Below, in pieces: positions 17,613-25,656 of a stretch of DNA of 64,000 nucleotides. Under the pieces are notes generated by a model. It saw nothing but the letters and a program-made list of their open reading frames with translations. It was not told where the DNA came from and did not search any database. Origin of the DNA: a virus. The translations under genes and the position numbers were made by a program. The DNA is taken from positions 124,001 through 188,000 of IMG/VR virus record IMGVR_UViG_3300018080_000098. One strand, given 5' to 3'. Numbering within the stretch: the first letter of the stretch is position 1; each line of letters opens with the position of its first letter.

Positions 17613-18188
17613 CTACTTGCGGATGCCTTCGATCACTGCGTACCGGTCCAGTATATACGGTAGAACGCTGGGGTCAACAGGTTGCCCATCCGGATCGTGC
17701 ACCACCTCGTAGTCCTGCTTCCTACGCGACCACAACATCAACTTCCGGATTGCAAACTGGTCCTGCATAGGAGCGAGGTCACAGTTCACTCGAACAACAC
17801 ACAGCTTCTGTACGGTCACCACTACTGCATCCCAGTTGAGGATGTTGTCGTGGCGAGTGATACCCGATCGACTGTAGATGACGTGTAAGTGGTTCTTCGC
17901 GTACTCTGGCATCGCTCGGTAGACGTCATCGGGCTTGGCTTCAGTTTCGAAGATGGGGGCTATCAGGAGGGCGATCGGGATGATGTAGCGCCGTTCATAC
18001 CCAACTAGCAGGTCCGTCTGCTTCGTGGGCATTCCTACTTCGTAGATTTTTGCAGATGGAGGCAGCTCGAGGATAGGGTGCCCCTTTGGTGGTTTGAGCT
18101 CCCCACCTCCCAGTACGTTCACCTCACGTCCGATGCCCTTCTCCGACATGGTGTTCAGTATTTTCTGTGCGTCGTCGTTCTGCGTCAT
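17613..18188 (-). CDS. Hypothetical protein of the replication operon
   Basis: A 191-residue protein that I do not recognise. ATG 18188 has GGGGA six bases before it; a TTG at 18194 is a weaker alternative. After a Gly/Lys-rich first 45 residues it looks alpha/beta (YIIPIALLIAPIF, NWDAVVVTVQKLCVVRVNC). It has no metal or nucleotide motif. It lies between the SF2 helicase and two small acidic proteins. Confidence 0.55.
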   Translation of the reverse strand: MTQNDDAQKILNTMSEKGIGREVNVLGGGELKPPKGHPILELPPSAKIYEVGMPTKQTDLLVGYERRYIIPIALLIAPIFETEAKPDDVYRAMPEYAKNHLHVIYSRSGITRHDNILNWDAVVVTVQKLCVVRVNCDLAPMQDQFAIRKLMLWSRRKQDYEVVHDPDGQPVDPSVLPYILDRYAVIEGIRK

Positions 18189-18202
18189 AGTCAATCCCCA
18201 TT

Positions 18203-18598
18203 CTACTTCTGCACCGGGCGGATTCTGATCTCTTTCGCCTTGTTTACCACGTTCCCGTCTTCATCCTTCACGTCCATGTCTTCGTATCCGAAGGATGCGT
18301 ACAGGTCTGTCTCCGCAGCTCCCACTATCGAGATGTCGCCGTAGAACGCAGGTGCGGACTTGTCAGCTTCAAACTCTTTCGTTACCACCTCGTCCCCCTC
18401 TACCCCAACCGCTTTGATACGCCAGCCACCGAAACCAGACTCGTCGATGTCCCACGCTACCACCAACAGCTGCCCCGGGTACCCCACTAGAACAAACGCT
18501 TGTCGCTTATCGGGGTCAAACTCGACAGGGGTAGCCTCTTCACCACCGAAGTTGATAACGATGGGTGCAGGTTGCTGCTTACTCTTCTTTTTCGGCAT
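18203..18598 (-). CDS. Hypothetical small beta-rich protein
   Basis: A 131-residue protein starting at ATG 18598 (MPKKKSKQ), inside the last 20 bases of the upstream gene. The N-terminus is Lys-rich; the rest alternates hydrophobic beta strands and acidic turns (QAFVLVGYPGQLLVVAWDID, WRIKAVGVEGDEVV). It could be a small OB- or SH3-like fold. No family is recognised. Confidence 0.55.
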   Translation of the reverse strand: MPKKKSKQQPAPIVINFGGEEATPVEFDPDKRQAFVLVGYPGQLLVVAWDIDESGFGGWRIKAVGVEGDEVVTKEFEADKSAPAFYGDISIVGAAETDLYASFGYEDMDVKDEDGNVVNKAKEIRIRPVQK

Positions 18599-19136
18599 CG
18601 TTTTTCTCGTCGGTGTCCTCGTCTTGCTCAGCAGCCAGCATTTCCGCAGCACGCTTCTTGGATTCCCGTAGTTTGGCAGCGCGCTTCTTCAACTCCTCTG
18701 CGAATGTGTCATCTACCAGCTTGTCCCAGGCTTCACGGTCTATCCATGCTAGCCTGCGGCTATCGTGCATCAACCCATCGTGCTTGAAGATGTGCGCGCT
18801 GTAGCTGTCCCCTGATTGAGACGCACGGAGTACCAGAATAGGAGTTACTCGAGTTGGCGTCAGCGGACCTTGAGGAGCATCCGCTACGCCGGTTTCCAGG
18901 TAGTACCCCTGGAACTTTGTGAGGTCCACACCGAATCGTTCGTAGAACATGCCTACCGTAGCAGCTTCATTGGCGAAGAACTTCTGCACTGCGTCCGCCA
19001 TCTCCTTCTTGTTGCCCAGACGACTGAACTCGACCCAGTTGGGAAGCATAGCCTCGACAGCATCGAACTCCTCTGGTGCAGGCGCGTTTTCAATATCAGC
19101 TAGGGTGGGCCCGCTCCCGTTGCTCTCATTACTCAT
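18579..19136 (-). CDS. Hypothetical protein with acidic C-terminal tail
   Basis: A 185-residue protein. ATG 19136 (MSNESNG) is chosen because it follows AGGAAGAGG and overlaps the upstream stop. Residues 60-130 form a probable alpha/beta core (VGMFYERFGVDLTKFQGYYL, VTPILVLRASQ), then a Lys/Arg/Glu-rich helix and an Asp/Glu-rich tail. It belongs to a run of four overlapping genes downstream of the ribonucleotide reductase. Confidence 0.55.
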   Translation of the reverse strand: MSNESNGSGPTLADIENAPAPEEFDAVEAMLPNWVEFSRLGNKKEMADAVQKFFANEAATVGMFYERFGVDLTKFQGYYLETGVADAPQGPLTPTRVTPILVLRASQSGDSYSAHIFKHDGLMHDSRRLAWIDREAWDKLVDDTFAEELKKRAAKLRESKKRAAEMLAAEQDEDTDEKNDAEKEE

Positions 19137-20016
19137 CCTCTTCCTCCTCTTCATCGTTGCCAAGGAATGCTTCCTCCAGCTCGTCCACGTCCTCTCCCCG
19201 TTGCCGTGCCTCTTTCAGCAACTGTTGCATCTGTGCATCTGATATTATGTCTGGGTAGTCTTCAAGCTCTTCTTCTGATATAGGTTGCGCCATAATTCGA
19301 TACACGTCGTCCAGATGTAGCGGTTCCACCTTCTTCCCCGTGTGCAAGGCAATAGCCATTCCGGTCGTAAGCAGTTCCGCATTGAGCTCCACAAACATGA
19401 AGTCATTGTCATTCCCCTCTATAGGCACCACTACCATAATAATCGCGTCCAGTATGTTCATCTCGTACGGTGGTTCCTGCGACTCGAAATTAGCTGCTAT
19501 TAGTAATGTAACAGAGTATTTTCCTATGGGCCATTTGTGGATATTCAACGAGTCCAGTGCACCAGCATGAATAAAATCTGGGCAGCTCAATGCTGGAGTG
19601 AACGCGGGTGCCCCCACTATCTCCCAAATAGGTTCGTCAACACTATCTGGGTGTTCTTCGTGTTTATCTATTTCGACGCTTATTGTAAATCCGTTGGCGT
19701 ATAACGCGTACAGCGTTTGGTGGTTTTCATCAACCAAGCTGAAAACAGATAGCCCCTTTTCCGCTACCTCTTCGGAGGCCACGTTGGCAAGCGTTGCTGT
19801 GTTCACCACTGTGCCTACTCGTTTCAACTCCTTACGGCCCGTTAGCTCCCCTGTTTTCGGGTCTGCTTCTTCGAAGGTGATCAAATCTCCTTCCCGTAAC
19901 GAGAATACCCCATCGTTGAGCTTCAGGTCGAACGTCTTCGTACCGTTCTTGTACTGCTCGAACTCTTCCGGATCACAAGCGTGCTTCAGATGCTGTACAG
20001 GTTCTCTTGTCAACAT
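19129..20016 (-). CDS. DUF3850/ASCH-like N-domain protein with acidic tail
   Basis: A 295-residue protein. ATG 20016 has GGAG eight bases before it and lies three bases after the reductase stop. Residues 10-60 (HLKHACDPEEFEQYKNGTKT, then FDLKLNDGVFSLREGD and TGELTGRKE) follow the pattern of DUF3850-type PUA/ASCH domains (HxLKxxPxxFxxxxxGxKTFExRxND ... GD). Those are small RNA-binding-like folds of unknown reaction. The middle looks like a second beta domain, and the last 30 residues are nearly all Asp/Glu. The DUF match is moderate and from memory. Confidence 0.5.
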   Translation of the reverse strand: MLTREPVQHLKHACDPEEFEQYKNGTKTFDLKLNDGVFSLREGDLITFEEADPKTGELTGRKELKRVGTVVNTATLANVASEEVAEKGLSVFSLVDENHQTLYALYANGFTISVEIDKHEEHPDSVDEPIWEIVGAPAFTPALSCPDFIHAGALDSLNIHKWPIGKYSVTLLIAANFESQEPPYEMNILDAIIMVVVPIEGNDNDFMFVELNAELLTTGMAIALHTGKKVEPLHLDDVYRIMAQPISEEELEDYPDIISDAQMQQLLKEARQRGEDVDELEEAFLGNDEEEEEDE

Positions 20017-20018
20017 TT

Positions 20019-22754
20019 TTAGCACTCCGTGTGCATGCAGGTTACACAGTAGGGACACTTGCCCGGGATATTGACGTACGTAGCGTTTCCACACTTTGGG
20101 CAGATGTCGAAGTCGAACCCGACGTGGTCGATTTCTGTGTCTTCTTCGTTGAACACGTCCCGGTCCTCGTTAGTAATCCAAGCAGTTACTTCTTGCTGGT
20201 CCACCTCCTGGTCGCCCGCCAACTGCTTCAGGAATGGTTCCACTTGGTCTTCCCCCATCGGAACGTTCGCCATCGGGAAGTTCCCAGACAGGTACTCGTG
20301 TAGTATCTGAGCGATACCATCCGGCAACGACATCACCTTGTCTGGGCCAAATCCTACCTGCCCACGTCCCGGTATCCGATGTAGTTGGTCTCGGATAATC
20401 TCTAGGCGAGCCTCCTGTGAAATAGTTTCCCCGTCTGGCATCCGCAAAATCACCGATATCAGCCGACCCAGCGCTTGCACGTCCGCGGATACGTCCCCCT
20501 TCCCACTCACCAAAAACAGATCGTACGGCTTCCCTGTCTTGTGGTGCATCCGTAACGTCGCATGCAGACGCCCAACCGGGGTCTGCTTGCTCATCGTGAC
20601 CCCTATGCCACTCTCGATTTTCGGTCGCAGCACCGCCATGCCGTTCTGCTTCTTGTACTCGTCCACCACCACTACTGGAATGTCCCTTTCCTTCGGCTTG
20701 CTTCGCTTTTTCTCTTCTTCCTTGTAGTAGAGCACCTGCTTGTCTCGGCTACCATCTCGGTAGACTGTTCCACCCTTGCAGCCGAGGTCGTACATCAGCT
20801 TGTACGCTCGAGCTACATCGTCCCGCGTAGCACTGTTGGGCAAATTAACAGTTTTGGAAATAGATGCATCTATCCATTTTTGTGCTGCGGCCTGCGTGCG
20901 CACATGTTCCTCTGGAGTGATATCCTGCGTCGTTACGAAGTAATTGGGGAATTCGTTACCGTACTTCTTCCTCATCTCAGTGAGGATATTGGCTTCTTCA
21001 TCCGCTGATCCTATCCGGCTTCGCGCAACCCATGCTGGTAGGAAGTAAGGTTCGATACTTGTTGTTGTCCCTAAGTACGTTCCTACTGAACCTGTAGGGG
21101 CAATTGTGTTCAGCGTTACATTGCGTATACCATGGCTACGTATATTATCTACGAGGTCCGGGTGCGCCTCTGTGAGCTTTTGTACAAACCTAGACTGCAA
21201 ATACTTGTTGGCATCAAACTTTGGGAATGGTCCACGTTCTTGCGCAAGCTGTATTGATGTACAATAGCTCGTATATGCTAACTCACGGAATAGGGCGTCT
21301 GTGAACTTGATAGCAGCGTCGGAGCCATAGCGAAGCCCTAATCGCACGAGGAGTTCACCGTATCCAAGAATGCCCACCCCCACACGGCGTTCATCGTGCT
21401 GCTGTTGCTCATTTTCTTTAATGTGATAATTGTTTAGGTCTGTTACATTGTCGAGGAACCGCACCACCATAGAGACCACGGCTTTGAACTGGTCTTTGTT
21501 AAATGCTTGCCACGCGTCTTCCCAGGTCGCTCCTTTTTTCGGAAGATGCTCCACTCCATTTTTTACGAACTTTGCTAGGTTAACGTGCCCTAAATTGCAC
21601 ACGCCGAACTTTGGCAAATTTTGCTCGCCACAAGGATTTGTACAACTAAGCCTATTGAAGTAATAGGAGTTCGACATCTTGTTGGAGCGTTCCATGAACA
21701 GCAGCCCCGGCTCTCCGGACGCCCATGCATGATCGATGATCAGCTGCCAAAGCCATTTCGCTTTCACCACGTTGTGAACGTTGACCGGCTTTCCCTCTTC
21801 TTTCCATTTGTCTAGGTCCCCGTCCCAGCTTTTGTCGTAGGAAGGATGGGTTGTGTCTGGAAACACAAGTTCCCAATCTTCGTCACGTTCTACTGCTTCC
21901 ATGAAGGAGTCAGAAATTAGAACGGACACGTTCGCGTTTTTCAGCAGCTCTTTGCTACGGGAAATTTTTTTCCCATCGACTACAAACTCTTCACGTAACG
22001 ATTTTGCTTGAATGAATTCGACGATGTCGGGATGCCAACACCACAATCCACATAATGCGGCACCCCTTCTCGAGCCACCTTGTTCGACGGCTCCAGTGAT
22101 CTGTGAGTACTGCTCCATCCAACTTACTGCACCACTACTCCTCCCGTTCACTTTTTTCACCACAGCACCACGAGGTCGATGGCTGCTATTGTCCCACCCA
22201 ACACCTCCGCCAAGACTGAAGGTGTCAAACAAGAGCGCCCAATGATTCGCAATGCCCCTGCGGCTATCGTGTGGAGGAGGAAACACGTAGCAATTGAAAA
22301 AAGTAAGCGTCCGGTCCTTGCAGCCCAGACCCGCCAAGATACGCCCAGCCGGAATAAACTCCCGATTCACCATCGCTTGGTAAACCGCGTCCTGAAACTC
22401 CTTGTTGTCAGGCTCGTTCTCTACCACCCCCGCAGACACCCTCCTGCAGATGTCCTCGTAACAGGTCTCCTTGAGCACCTCAATCTTGTGCCGTTCCAAC
22501 CCCGTAGCCACCTCCCACTCCTCTTCCGGTAACGAACGGTCCACCAGCTTGACGCTGAAAAGAGGAGCCCCACCGCCATCCTCCTTCTTCATTACCACCC
22601 CCACCTCGCGCGATTCGATCTCCTCCCCATCCCTCTCAAAACGTCGCTTCATCGATACCACCACCCGAGCTCCAATCTCCACCTCTGCTGTAGCGTCTTT
22701 TTGTGCGTAGCGATCAGCTAGGATCCTCTCCTGGTAGTCCTTCGACGATGGCAT
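20019..22754 (-). CDS. nrdJ: Class II (B12-dependent) ribonucleotide reductase
   Basis: A protein of about 911 residues that reduces ribonucleotides to deoxyribonucleotides using adenosylcobalamin. Family marks include FIPAGRILAGLG and FNCYV at the first active-site Cys region, SLGGGVGWDNSSHRPRG, SCTNPCGEQ (radical Cys and Glu), APTGSVGTYLG with SIEPYF, and SKTVNLPNSATR with GCKGGTVYRDGSRDKQVL, the class II signature. A C-terminal CPKCG ... CPYC pair gives the Zn-type tail. ATG 22754 (AAAGGA upstream; MPSSKDYQERIL) begins where homologues begin; an in-frame GTG at 22811 extends it by 19 residues. An insert of about 55 residues near the N-terminus (KRRFERDGEEI onward) is unusual. It supplies dNTPs for the replication genes downstream. 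Confidence 0.95.
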   Translation of the reverse strand: MPSSKDYQERILADRYAQKDATAEVEIGARVVVSMKRRFERDGEEIESREVGVVMKKEDGGGAPLFSVKLVDRSLPEEEWEVATGLERHKIEVLKETCYEDICRRVSAGVVENEPDNKEFQDAVYQAMVNREFIPAGRILAGLGCKDRTLTFFNCYVFPPPHDSRRGIANHWALLFDTFSLGGGVGWDNSSHRPRGAVVKKVNGRSSGAVSWMEQYSQITGAVEQGGSRRGAALCGLWCWHPDIVEFIQAKSLREEFVVDGKKISRSKELLKNANVSVLISDSFMEAVERDEDWELVFPDTTHPSYDKSWDGDLDKWKEEGKPVNVHNVVKAKWLWQLIIDHAWASGEPGLLFMERSNKMSNSYYFNRLSCTNPCGEQNLPKFGVCNLGHVNLAKFVKNGVEHLPKKGATWEDAWQAFNKDQFKAVVSMVVRFLDNVTDLNNYHIKENEQQQHDERRVGVGILGYGELLVRLGLRYGSDAAIKFTDALFRELAYTSYCTSIQLAQERGPFPKFDANKYLQSRFVQKLTEAHPDLVDNIRSHGIRNVTLNTIAPTGSVGTYLGTTTSIEPYFLPAWVARSRIGSADEEANILTEMRKKYGNEFPNYFVTTQDITPEEHVRTQAAAQKWIDASISKTVNLPNSATRDDVARAYKLMYDLGCKGGTVYRDGSRDKQVLYYKEEEKKRSKPKERDIPVVVVDEYKKQNGMAVLRPKIESGIGVTMSKQTPVGRLHATLRMHHKTGKPYDLFLVSGKGDVSADVQALGRLISVILRMPDGETISQEARLEIIRDQLHRIPGRGQVGFGPDKVMSLPDGIAQILHEYLSGNFPMANVPMGEDQVEPFLKQLAGDQEVDQQEVTAWITNEDRDVFNEEDTEIDHVGFDFDICPKCGNATYVNIPGKCPYCVTCMHTEC

Positions 22755-22866
22755 AGATTGTCCTTTTACAACTGATTCCAAGGTGTTGCGAACCATTCCC
22801 TCCTTGCGCACTCGACAATAATTGTGGCGCTCTCCGTTCTAGCACCAGCTGTGCGCAGGAGGAGGA

Positions 22867-22890
22867 AAGCCGACCACCACGGCCCGGCTT
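22867..22890 (-). other. Leader hairpin upstream of nrdJ
   Basis: AAGCCG and CGGCTT pair around a 12-base GC-rich loop in the roughly 150-base leader between the TTGTAAAA box (22904-22911) and the nrdJ start. There is no real T-run, so it is more likely a leader structure than a terminator. No cobalamin riboswitch signature is recognisable. Confidence 0.35.
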
Positions 22891-22903
22891 CCCCTTACAA
22901 CAG

Positions 22904-22911
22904 TTTTACAA
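22904..22911 (-). promoter_or_regulatory. TTGTAAAA-box promoter candidate for nrdJ and the replication operon
   Basis: The minus strand reads ACCTTGTAAAACTGTTG, about 150 bases before the nrdJ ATG. A second identical octamer at 22764-22771 lies inside the possible N-terminal extension and overlaps the AAAGGA ribosome site. Confidence 0.45.
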
Positions 22912-22931
22912 GGTAGCGTTGGATTCTGACG

Positions 22932-23132
22932 CTAACGGCGGCAGCCGCAGCGAGGGCAGACTTGCATGTCCCGACCAGGATGCTGTGTAGACCCCGTTCG
23001 GAACATCTTCCGGTTCATTCCACCACCACAATTCGGGCAGCCACCAGAAGTCCCAACCTTCCTACTCGCTCCTCCCGGAACGGTCGACTCTCTCTGGACG
23101 TCCGCATCCGTGTTCTCTTTCTCCGATGGCAT
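22932..23132 (-). CDS. Small Zn-ribbon protein
   Basis: A 66-residue protein. ATG 23132 follows AGGAGG in the usual position, right after the coiled-coil gene. The second half holds two paired cysteine knuckles (CPNCG and CPRCG, about 28 residues apart), a probable structural zinc ribbon; the first half is polar and likely flexible. Partner and role are unknown. Confidence 0.65.
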   Translation of the reverse strand: MPSEKENTDADVQRESTVPGGASRKVGTSGGCPNCGGGMNRKMFRTGSTQHPGRDMQVCPRCGCRR

Positions 23133-23142
23133 CCTCTTCCTC

Positions 23143-23805
23143 CTAGTCTTCACCGAGCAGCTTGTCCACCTCAGAGCTCGGCAACACGATAGCACCCGTA
23201 GAGCCCAAAGGACCGCTCGTCGGCTTGAACTCACAGTCAATACGCATGAGCTCGTCGGTCTCGTTTACCTCCAACACCTTGAGCACCCGCAACCCCGTTA
23301 CAGGCTCCAGCTCTGCACGCTCTGCCAGCTGCTTCTCGAGCTCCTCTCGGTCAGCAACCAGTTTGGCGTTTTCAGCCTTCGCACCATCCAGCTGACGCAG
23401 CAGCTCAGCCTGCGTCTCCTGATGCTTGCCCTTTACCGCCTCGAGCTCCTCCTTCAACTTATCAACCTGATCATCCTGCCCCTCTCCGTCAAGAGCCTCC
23501 TCCAATTTCCCCTCAAGCTCCGCATTCCTCCTCTCCAACCCCTCGATCTTCTCGTTGATAGCTTCCTGGTCCTTCTCCCATCTACTCCGCATATCCGCGA
23601 GCTTCTCCGCCTCCGCTTTCACCACCTGAAGTTCCTCGTTCTTCGCCCGCAGCTCCACCACTTTCTTCTGCAGCTTCTCCACACCTACGTCTTCCTGTGC
23701 CTGCTGGCCCATCGGAGGCCCCATGTGTACATCTGTGTGTGGCGCTTTCTGTGGCTTGATTCTGCTGAGCTCCCCACGACGAAGTCTTTGCATGTTCTTG
23801 CGCAT
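23143..23805 (-). CDS. Coiled-coil protein
   Basis: A 220-residue protein with AAGGGA before ATG 23805. Residues about 40-165 are a continuous heptad-type coiled coil dominated by Glu, Lys, Leu and Ala (for example VEKLQKKVVELRAKNEELQ). The C-terminal 50 residues are a small beta-looking domain (VTGLRVLKVLEVNETDELM). It lies between ruvC-like and Zn-ribbon genes. It could be a scaffold or a DNA-associated structural protein; function unknown. Confidence 0.6.
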   Translation of the reverse strand: MRKNMQRLRRGELSRIKPQKAPHTDVHMGPPMGQQAQEDVGVEKLQKKVVELRAKNEELQVVKAEAEKLADMRSRWEKDQEAINEKIEGLERRNAELEGKLEEALDGEGQDDQVDKLKEELEAVKGKHQETQAELLRQLDGAKAENAKLVADREELEKQLAERAELEPVTGLRVLKVLEVNETDELMRIDCEFKPTSGPLGSTGAIVLPSSEVDKLLGED

Positions 23806-23820
23806 GTCTTTTCCCTTTTG

Positions 23821-24348
23821 CTATTCGGTCCGAAGATGGACCAATTTATAGTCGTGTGCGTACTTGGCAACATTGGCCGCATCCACTTCATGTTCAGTGC
23901 TCAGATGCTGCCACTCCTTGTACGTTGTGATGTCGTACTTCTTTTTGATCTTCCCCTTCACCTTTTTATTGGAATACCCCACCTCGAAATTCCGCGCGAG
24001 CCACGCTTTGTGCTCAGCTGCCGTAACAAGCTCGCAGCCTATGCCATGGAAACGACAGATCATCCGGCACTGCCCAATCATCAAGTTCACGAGCTCCATG
24101 TTCTTCACAGAACCACGACCAGGACGTTGATGAAACCGCTCGATACAACAGATGTCCGCTTCAGCATACCGAACTACCCGCTCGAAGAAAACACCCACGG
24201 TGTCCAATCTGTCAATAGTTTCAGCACCTTCTATGACTTCGGTCTCCTCGAGACCGTCGTCCCCGTAGATGGCCCATGCGAAATTGACTTTGCCAGGGTC
24301 GCAGCCCAGCACCCGAAAATCAGGAGTTTCTATAGCTGAATCAGACAC
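23821..24348 (-). CDS. ruvC: RuvC-like Holliday-junction resolvase
   Basis: A 175-residue RNase H-fold nuclease of RuvC type, the usual length. The acidic catalytic residues are visible: LGCDPG (Asp17), CCIERF (Glu70) and TEHEVDAAN (Glu154/Asp156 region), with the family's central helix between. It would cleave branched DNA produced by the phage RecA/SbcCD recombination system before packaging. The start is GTG 24348 with GAGG upstream and a TTGTAAAA box 21 bases before it; it heads a three-gene unit (this gene, coiled coil, Zn ribbon). Confidence 0.85.
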   Translation of the reverse strand: MSDSAIETPDFRVLGCDPGKVNFAWAIYGDDGLEETEVIEGAETIDRLDTVGVFFERVVRYAEADICCIERFHQRPGRGSVKNMELVNLMIGQCRMICRFHGIGCELVTAAEHKAWLARNFEVGYSNKKVKGKIKKKYDITTYKEWQHLSTEHEVDAANVAKYAHDYKLVHLRTE

Positions 24349-24369
24349 CGTAATTTGCCTCGTAATATA

Positions 24370-24377
24370 TTTTACAA
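24370..24377 (-). promoter_or_regulatory. TTGTAAAA-box promoter candidate for the ruvC unit
   Basis: The minus strand reads GTTGTAAAATATATTACGAGG, 21 bases before GTG 24348. The box separates the recombination unit from the structural genes that end just upstream. Confidence 0.5.
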
Positions 24378-24379
24378 CA

Positions 24380-24997
24380 TCAGTAATTGATAACCTGGTT
24401 GGTGTTCAGTACGATCCCTGAGATGATTTGGTGTTTGTGCATCCGGAAAAGTCCGTGCAACTCCCGTAAAGCGTCAATGCACTGTGGAAGTGTAGCCGCT
24501 ACTACTGTGGTTGCGTTTACTACGTCGTTGTTTGGATGAACTCCGGCAGCTGTTCTGTGCGCATCGTATTTCCCTTGGAGGGCTCCAATGAATATTACCA
24601 AGGCGGCAAGGTTAGTAGGTGCAGCAGACGTCTCCAGGTTGCCTGTATCGGCCAACGAGTGCACGGCGAGGCTGACAATGTGAGCATTGTAGGCGTTGCG
24701 GATGTCGTCTGCAGTGCTAAGCGCAGACGGAAGGTCGAAGGCTCCAAAGGGTGCAGGAAGGTGGCCAAGGTCGTTCACTATGTGTACGTTGGTGAGCTCC
24801 ACCACCTCGAGCTCCCCTCTTTGCATGTAGCTGGCGAGGTCTGATTTCGATCCAGCACCCCATTTTTTGAGCTCCTCCTGCGTAATCTGTCTGGTCTGCC
24901 CTGGACCGAGACCAATGTAGATAGGACGCCCCTGCGCACCCATGTAACTGGAGGCAACGCCAACTCGGTAGGTAGATGTATTTCGGATTTCGATCAT
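24380..24997 (-). CDS. Structural-type protein, paralogue of the next gene upstream
   Basis: A 205-residue protein clearly homologous along its whole length to the product of 25014-25646 (shared blocks GAQGRP-YIGLGP, LTQEEL/ITQEEL, ADDIRNAYN-HIVS, QGxxxxH, and a C-terminal NxNQxIxY). The N-terminal 70 residues look like a beta sandwich for attachment; the rest is helical. Its place beside virion-type genes suggests a structural or tail-completion protein. No known family. Confidence 0.6.
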   Translation of the reverse strand: MIEIRNTSTYRVGVASSYMGAQGRPIYIGLGPGQTRQITQEELKKWGAGSKSDLASYMQRGELEVVELTNVHIVNDLGHLPAPFGAFDLPSALSTADDIRNAYNAHIVSLAVHSLADTGNLETSAAPTNLAALVIFIGALQGKYDAHRTAAGVHPNNDVVNATTVVAATLPQCIDALRELHGLFRMHKHQIISGIVLNTNQVINY

Positions 24998-25013
24998 GAA
25001 GGAGCTCCAGTTG

Positions 25014-25646
25014 TTAGTAGGTAATTATCTGGTTCGGGTTCAATACGACCCCTGCAGGCGGATTCCATTGGCGCTTGTGCTGTCTGAATTTCCAGTCAAG
25101 CTCTTTGAGAGCATCGATGTTCTGAGCTAGTGTGCCTGTGGCAGCAGCTACTGTGTTCCATATGTCGGCTACCACATGGGTGGCTGCCCCAAGGCCAAGA
25201 TGTGTGTTGAAGTTTCCTTGCAGGGATACAATAAACGCGGTAAGCAGAGGTAATGTGGTAGGTTTGCCCAACGTTTCCAGATTCGCAAGGTCGGGCGCGA
25301 GGTGAATGTTAGCGCTGACGATGTGCCCGTTGTAGGCGTTGCGAATGTCATCTGCAGTATCGCAGGCAGACGGCAAGTCAAACGCTCCGAACTGAGCTGG
25401 CTTGTTCCCCAGATCGTCCACAATGTGCAGCGCAGTCAGCTGGGTTACCTGGAGGATTCCACGCTGAACGTAGCCTGCGAGATCTGCCTTCGACCCATCC
25501 CCCCAGTTACGCAGCTCCTCCTGCGTCAGCCGTTTCAACTCTGACGGGCCAAGTCCTATGTAAAGTGGGCGTCCCTGTGCTCCTGTGTAGCTAGAGGACA
25601 GGCCGACCCTGTACTGTGACGGATTGAAAATTTCGACCATTCCCAT
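25014..25646 (-). CDS. Structural-type protein, tandem paralogue
   Basis: A 210-residue protein and tandem duplicate of the gene at 24380-24997, 16 bases apart. ATG 25646 has AGGA eight bases before it. The same domain order is visible: an N-terminal beta part (IYIGLGP-like), a central ADDIRNAYN helix, and a C-terminal LNPNQIITY. The copies have diverged to well below identity at the DNA level, so the duplication is old. They may form a heteromeric ring or have split roles. Confidence 0.6.
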   Translation of the reverse strand: MGMVEIFNPSQYRVGLSSSYTGAQGRPLYIGLGPSELKRLTQEELRNWGDGSKADLAGYVQRGILQVTQLTALHIVDDLGNKPAQFGAFDLPSACDTADDIRNAYNGHIVSANIHLAPDLANLETLGKPTTLPLLTAFIVSLQGNFNTHLGLGAATHVVADIWNTVAAATGTLAQNIDALKELDWKFRQHKRQWNPPAGVVLNPNQIITY

Positions 25647-25656
25647 GGTGTACTTC

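Noticed and set aside
22755-22811. N-terminal extension of the ribonucleotide reductase from GTG 22811
   Set aside because: Family-like sequence begins at MPSSKDYQERIL, and ATG 22754 has well-spaced AAAGGA; the upstream ATG 22796 has a purine run only two bases away.
22966-24339. A 457-codon open frame on the plus strand
   Set aside because: It lies opposite the coiled-coil, Zn-ribbon and RuvC-like genes, is extremely Leu/His/Arg-rich, and is best explained as a shadow of the GC-rich third positions of those genes.
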